A stretch of 64,000 bases of DNA from Cenococcum geophilum 1.58 (Eukaryota; Ascomycota; Dothideomycetes; Gloniales; Gloniaceae): positions 1,102,536 through 1,166,535 of the forward strand of contig KV748178.1 in the NCBI GenBank assembly GCA_001692895.1, read 5' to 3'. Positions 60,576-64,000 of the stretch are shown one piece after another. Every line of letters starts with the position of its first letter. Position 1 is the stretch's first letter. Position numbers and translations under genes: made by a program. The notes beneath the pieces were generated by a model. The model worked only from the letters and a program-made list of their open reading frames with translations, was not told where the DNA came from and ran no database searches.

Positions 60576-63500
60576 TGTCGGAACATTAATCACGTGATGT
60601 AGTTATGGGACTACGAAGCGAGACTAACTGTCTGACCTTGGAGTAACCCCTTTCTTTTAGACAACAATTAACTACCAACTTCAATACCGTATACGTACCA
60701 CTACAAGTAATATTCGTGCACGTTAATAAAGAGAGTTATACCGATACTAATTAGTAGATGTATAGATTAGGAAATATGTAATAGCTAGCGCTTAAGAAGT
60801 AGCACTAGAAATAGTTTACGATTGCCTAGTTCTTGTCTGTTTTATCGAAGGAGAAAGTTACATTACCCTTAAAGCTTGAGACTACGTATTAACTTAACTG
60901 CTAATGCGTTAGATCGCCTAGAGAATTATATCTTTACTTAGAGAAGATTACGACCTCCCTTAAGCTTAAGAGAATTTGTACTAGCTTTATAGCTAATATA
61001 ACAGATCACTAAGAGAATAGCAATCTTACTAAGAACACTTTATAGGCCTAACAGCTGTAGAGAACGTATATACTACCCTTAACCTTAACCTTAACCTTAA
61101 CCTCGAACCTCAAATCTTGAACCTTAAACCTTTATAACCTCCACCTAAATGTACACTACTTTACACTACGATGGAGTGGTAAGAAAAGATATTAAAGCAT
61201 AGTGATGGAATTACTGCTGCTATAGCTTTTAAAGATGAGCTAGGAGACTATATAGCAATAAAGGTCTACGTATATATATAGGAGAACTTCATAGACTACA
61301 CACTATAGACAGTATTTAAGGAGGAATTTAAAGGCTTTACTACTAAGGATTTTAAACGCATACGAACTGATATAAGAGAAAAGTTACGTATCTATTTACT
61401 TAAGAGAGGAGTGTATGTCGGAAAGCATAATAACAGATATTTAATCTCAGAAGCACTATTTAACCTCCTCTAAGAAGAAGAGTTTCACGAATAGACAGAC
61501 GAAGAGATTAGTTTAGCCCTTAATAATATTAAGCCAATGATTACTATGGCTCTGTAAGACTGACTTAATTTGACCTTAGATAAGCTTGCTATAGCTCTAC
61601 TAGCGTTAACACCTTTCTATAGTCCCTTACTAGCTATTCCAACTGCTATACCGCCAACTACTCCAATTGCTGCACTACTAGCTACTCCGATTGCTATACC
61701 GCCAGCTACTCCAATCGCTACCCCTACTACCCCTACTACCCCTCCCGGTTCTTAATCCTCTAATTATAACTAAATCCACACTCTTATTAACTAATTGCTA
61801 TAGTCGCAGCAACTATAGCAGCCGCAATAGTTACCTATATATATACTACCTAAACTAGTTATGCCTAGTGTGGAGTAAGGACCTAGGTAAGGGCCTAGAT
61901 ATAGTAAAAAGGTGGCTATAATTGTAAAGATCTACACAGACGACTAAAAGTACGATGGAGTTAGTAATAGCTTTAACTTTAAGTTGACTATCTTTTATAA
62001 TATCTGCAAGAGATCTAGCTTGCCACTAGAAGGCTATATAGTAGCATTCCCTAACATACTAAAAGGGCTTGCTTAGGACCACTACTATAACAGTAACCTT
62101 AAGTTGAGACCTTTTACGGAAGCCTGTAACTATATATAATAGTTCTTTAAAGGGCTAGAATACTACTATAAGAACCTTATAGAGTGGAACAGCATGACCC
62201 TTTAAGGAGTTATGGATAAGAACCCTAATAAGTTAATCTATTAGAACTTCTAACTGCTTATAGATAAGCTACTAAAACAACGTTATAGACTATACCTAGA
62301 CTTCCGTATAAACCGCATTCTTATAAATAAGCTAGTTACTGCTTACTAGGGAGTACTAGCATGCCGTATTGCTGTCTCCAACCCTTTAGAAGACCTTTCT
62401 TAATTAATTAGTAAGCTATAATCCTCTATTATTACGTAGGAAAAAGAATACCCCCTATAGGCCTTAATAAGATTATCTTACTAAGCCTTTTTTACGGATT
62501 AATATTACTACCGAAATGACCAGAATTGAGACCGAAACACTAATCGCTATAGTAGCAATCGCCCCTATAGAACTAACGGCAGACTAAAGGCCAAGTGCTA
62601 CGTTTGTAAGAGGGAGGACTGCCGTTTATAGAAATATATAGAGGAGGAGCGTAATTGGTCCAGAGACGACTATAAGAGATGTTTTATTAATATTAAGGGC
62701 CGTAATAAGGGCAACTTTAACAACCACTTTAAATAATACGTCGCCGCCTGCGAAAGAGATAAAGAGGATAACTTAGACTTTAAAGCCTATATACACGACG
62801 CTAATGACTTTAGAAGTGATGCCGGAGAACCTAATAACAGTTTTACCTATATCACTACCTTTAGAACGCTTACTATAGAGGAAGTAACCTCTATAAGCGT
62901 AGAGCTAGCTAATAAGGCTTATACGCACCTGCTTATAGCTTTAATACTTACCATAGAGTCTACTACGGAGCCTTATATAGAGACCGACCCATTTGCCTAT
63001 AGTACGGCTATAGCTATAGCGTTACGGTATACCTTAATAGTCTTTATGGGAATTATAATTAATATAGGTGCTTCACGTAAGTTTATAGCTGGCTACGGTT
63101 AATTCCAAGCTTTATAGGCCGTAGATAAGTCTATAAGTCTTAATACGTTAACTAAGGGCCAAGTGACTATCTAATTTAGAATTAGAGTATCTATGTCTAT
63201 CGGAACTATAGACGTTAACAGCCCTATAGGTAAGGTATAATTCTATATCGTTAAAGCAGATACCCCTTTCCTACTTTGCTTAGTAGATATAGATAGACTT
63301 TATATTAAATACGATAACCTAAAGGACGTCATTATTACTCGCACTAAAAGGGTGCTAGTAGTTAGACGATTTGGCCACCTATTTCTCTTATAGAGCTTCT
63401 CCTTATAGTCTTATTTAGTTGAGTCTTTTAATACAAACCCTTGCTACTTAACTAACGTAGAACTATAACGTCTATACTGTTAATTTAGTTACCCGTTAGT

Positions 63501-64000
63501 TAATAGACTATAAAAGCTCCTTAATAAGGCTAGCCACGGCTATAACACTGATAGATCCGCTATTAAAGAGCTAACTAGACTCTACCACTATTGCCAGAAG
63601 TATAGCAGATAGGTAGATTTCGCTTTACCCTATAAGACGACGTTAATTTTAATTATAATATTATTGTCGACATTATGTATATTAGCGGCTCCCCCCTACT
63701 ATATATAGTTGACGAAGCAACTCAATTTTAAGCTGGCAGATGGCTACGAGATATTAGCGCTAAGCATACTTAGGACATTCTACGGATGTACTAGATTAAT
63801 AGCTACTTAGGAATATTAGACCTAATTACTATAGACGCTAAGAAGAACTTTATTAGCAAGGAGTTTAAGCACTACGCTGCTACTATAGGAGTAACTATAA
63901 AGTTAGTTCTAGTTAAATCACATAATTCTATTAGGATGGTAGAGCGCTACTATAGTCCGCTACGACGAGCCTACTAAATTATTATAACTAAAATCCCTAA
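60576..64000 (+). mobile_element. Ty1/copia retrotransposon, 5' part, runs off the window
   Basis: Starts with an LTR (tgtcggaacatt) at 60576; the LTR's right end, somewhere before the coding start at about 61170, is not fixed. The + strand then shows the N-terminal region typical of fungal copia polyproteins (about 61170-61560), a proline- and threonine-rich linker (61570-61755), gag (about 61940-62590), a zinc knuckle with spaced cysteines (about 62596-62635), protease (about 63020-63310), the pre-integrase domain (about 63420-63620) and the start of integrase (about 63650-64000). The order protease, integrase is that of Ty1/copia. It is broken, with several dozen breaks, but keeps longer open stretches than the other elements here. 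Reverse transcriptase must lie past the window end. Confidence 0.88.
61079..61103. repeat. Four hexamers ccttaa near the copia leader
   Basis: Reads ccttaa four times in a row, then decays into ctcgaacctcaaatcttgaacctt. It lies in the LTR or leader of the copia element. The unit is one base off the fungal telomere complement CCCTAA and is not telomeric. Confidence 0.8.

Noticed and set aside
61079-61103. Possible telomere-like repeat
   Set aside because: The unit is CCTTAA, not CCCTAA, occurs only four times and lies in an LTR element's leader.
61570-61755. 61-codon proline/threonine-rich open frame
   Set aside because: Linker between the N-terminal region and gag of the copia polyprotein, not a gene of its own.
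1-64000. Bacterial operons, ribosome binding sites and terminators
   Set aside because: Composition, LTR elements, and RIP pattern are those of a filamentous fungus; such sites are not meaningful here.

Overview
The window looks like a gene-poor, repeat-packed heterochromatic block of a filamentous ascomycete (Pezizomycotina type). I find no intact gene of any kind: the longest open frame is 111 codons (47460-47795) and it is a decayed 27-base repeat. Base use points to repeat-induced point mutation (RIP) in the CpA to TpA context. TpA is everywhere, while CpA and its complement TpG are scarce. CpG is kept, which argues against ordinary methyl-CpG decay. In a hand count of 28441-28560 I find about 22 TpA, 3 CpA, 0 TpG and 4 CpG. 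Where two copies of a repeat can be compared (LTR pairs, tandem units), nearly all differences are transitions.

Layout. 1-6370: minisatellites around a wrecked Plavaka-family DNA transposon (transposase core about 3100-5560). 6371-9550: a retroelement 3' end with one LTR (6774-6974), then the 3' half of a Ty1/copia pol on the + strand with a start-of-LTR signal after it. 9555-9860: a small GC-richer island. 9861-11446: G-run and short-repeat sequence. 11447-15966: an unclassified unit bounded by ~430-460 base inverted repeats, abutting a minus-strand Ty3/gypsy relic (about 15967-20716) whose integrase is cut at the junction. 21514-38066: a + strand Ty3/gypsy element with 255-base LTRs, itself invaded by a minus-strand Ty3/gypsy element (22069-28000). 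38798-46877: a minus-strand chromovirus with equal 318-base LTRs, an exact AGTAT target duplication and a chromodomain trace. 46883-51000: decayed protein-coding sequence with three kinds of in-frame repeats, ending in a kinesin-light-chain/TPR array of the type seen in fungal NLR-like (STAND) proteins. 51000-60575: mostly unassigned decayed sequence, some of it coding-like. 60576-64000: the 5' part of a + strand Ty1/copia element that runs off the window.

How it fits together. The order of insertion can be read. An old locus holding the sequence now at 20717-21513, 38067-38797 and 46883 onward was split by two LTR elements, and one of those was split again by a third. The whole stack was then mutated by a CpA-directed process, so LTR divergence cannot be used as a clock. 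The least expected things are two apparent cargo reading regions inside LTR elements: a sense one after integrase at 34490-37740, and an antisense one at about 39550-41060. Also notable are the inverted-repeat unit at 11447-15966 and the TPR-repeat pseudogene.
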